A stretch of DNA of 64,000 bases from Nakamurella antarctica (GTDB taxonomy: Bacteria; Actinomycetota; Actinomycetes; Mycobacteriales; Nakamurellaceae). Shown piece by piece: positions 63,704 through 64,000 of the stretch (position 1 is its first letter; each line of letters opens with the position of its first letter). Both the position numbers and the translations under genes were made by a program. The stretch lies in NCBI RefSeq assembly GCF_003860405.1, contig NZ_CP034170.1, forward strand, positions 2,356,001 through 2,420,000, written 5' to 3'. The notes beneath the pieces are model-generated. The model was not told the DNA's origin. It saw only the letters and a list, made by a program, of their open reading frames with translations, and made no database searches.

Positions 63704-64000
63704 ATGACACCTCCCAACCCCACCGTCGCCGCGTGTATCGCCGCCATGGCGGTAGACCCCAGCCGGCCGCGATTGACGTTCTACTCAGTGGCGGGCGATC
63801 GCACCGAGCTATCCGGGACGGTCTTGCTGAATTGGGGCGCGAAAGTGGCCGGGCTCTTGATCGATGAGTTGGGCGCCCGCATTGGCGACACCGTCGCAGT
63901 GATGATCCCCGATGGCTGGCAAAAGGCTGGCATCCTGCTTGGGGCTTGGTGGGCTGGCATGGTAGTCACCGATTCAGATGACGCAGGAGCAGCAGCTGCA
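63704..64000 (+). CDS. TIGR03089-like protein (acyl-CoA synthetase N-terminal fold), cut by window end
   Basis: The frame is open from ATG 63704 to the last base (99 codons). It begins MTPPNPTVAACIAAM and continues with RLTFYSVAGDRTELSGTVLLNW, an N-terminal segment like that of AMP-forming acyl-CoA synthetases, then VAGLLIDELGARIGDTVAVM. In mycobacteria the gene after the LCP ligase (Rv3268) belongs to the TIGR03089 family, which fits. The remainder is outside the window; the function is unknown. It starts 15 bp after the LCP stop, so cotranscription is likely. Confidence 0.75.
   Translation, partial: MTPPNPTVAACIAAMAVDPSRPRLTFYSVAGDRTELSGTVLLNWGAKVAGLLIDELGARIGDTVAVMIPDGWQKAGILLGAWWAGMVVTDSDDAGAAAA

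Overview
The window comes from a high-GC actinobacterium. Supporting signs are a WhiB regulator, actinobacterial integration host factor (mihF), coenzyme F420 genes (fbiA, fbiB), an F420-type flavin oxidoreductase, a PriA without usable helicase motifs, many GTG starts and ATGA/GTGA gene overlaps. Gene order from manA through the PGI-like SIS gene, manB, DUF3499, the Rv3259-like gene, whiB2, fbiA and fbiB, and then (much further on) rmlD, an LCP ligase and a TIGR03089 gene, follows Mycobacterium tuberculosis Rv3255c-Rv3268. A wbbL-like rhamnosyltransferase also points to a mycobacterial/nakamurellal type of cell wall. The genus cannot be settled by eye.

Layout. 1-14 kb is housekeeping: a cut LacI regulator, siroheme/cobalamin methyltransferase, a SNF2-like helicase, an F420/PPOX-class protein, a P450, then priA-metK-rpoZ-gmk-mihF and a lone biotin carboxylase accC. 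12-17 kb is the mannose/phosphosugar operon (manA, PGI-like SIS protein, Trm112, manB, DUF3499). 16.9-23.5 kb reads the other way and carries GtrA, two GT2 enzymes, an epimerase, a degenerate zincin and a large polytopic membrane protein. 23.6-28.1 kb holds whiB2, a site-2 protease homologue, fbiA-fbiB and a NUDIX gene.

28-60 kb is a large glycan island placed inside the otherwise conserved backbone. It contains manC-like and rmlA nucleotidyltransferases, wbbL, at least seven further glycosyltransferases, a Wzx-like flippase, a second lipid-sugar module (GT2, DUF2304, polytopic protein), and a methyltransferase/coiled-coil protein followed directly by an ABC exporter whose ATPase has a C-terminal domain like the carbohydrate-binding part of Wzt. 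Three secreted wall proteins lie in it: a DUF1906-type protein with three DNA-identical 369-bp domains, a SpoIID/LytB protein with a 660-bp-period duplication, and a CAP-domain protein. The last two share one ~105-residue repeat domain.

The island has an ISL3-family element with clear ends and a perfect 8-bp target duplication (32.35-33.80 kb), and a graveyard of ISL3 and IS256 remnants (55.4-57.85 kb). 60-64 kb returns to the backbone: rmlD, an LCP-family ligase with a very long low-complexity cytoplasmic tail, and the start of a TIGR03089 gene.

Inferred theme: synthesis of GDP-mannose and dTDP-rhamnose precursors, assembly of a lipid-linked wall glycan, chain termination and ABC export, then attachment to peptidoglycan by the LCP enzyme, with secreted wall proteins encoded alongside. 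No tRNA, rRNA or CRISPR array was seen.
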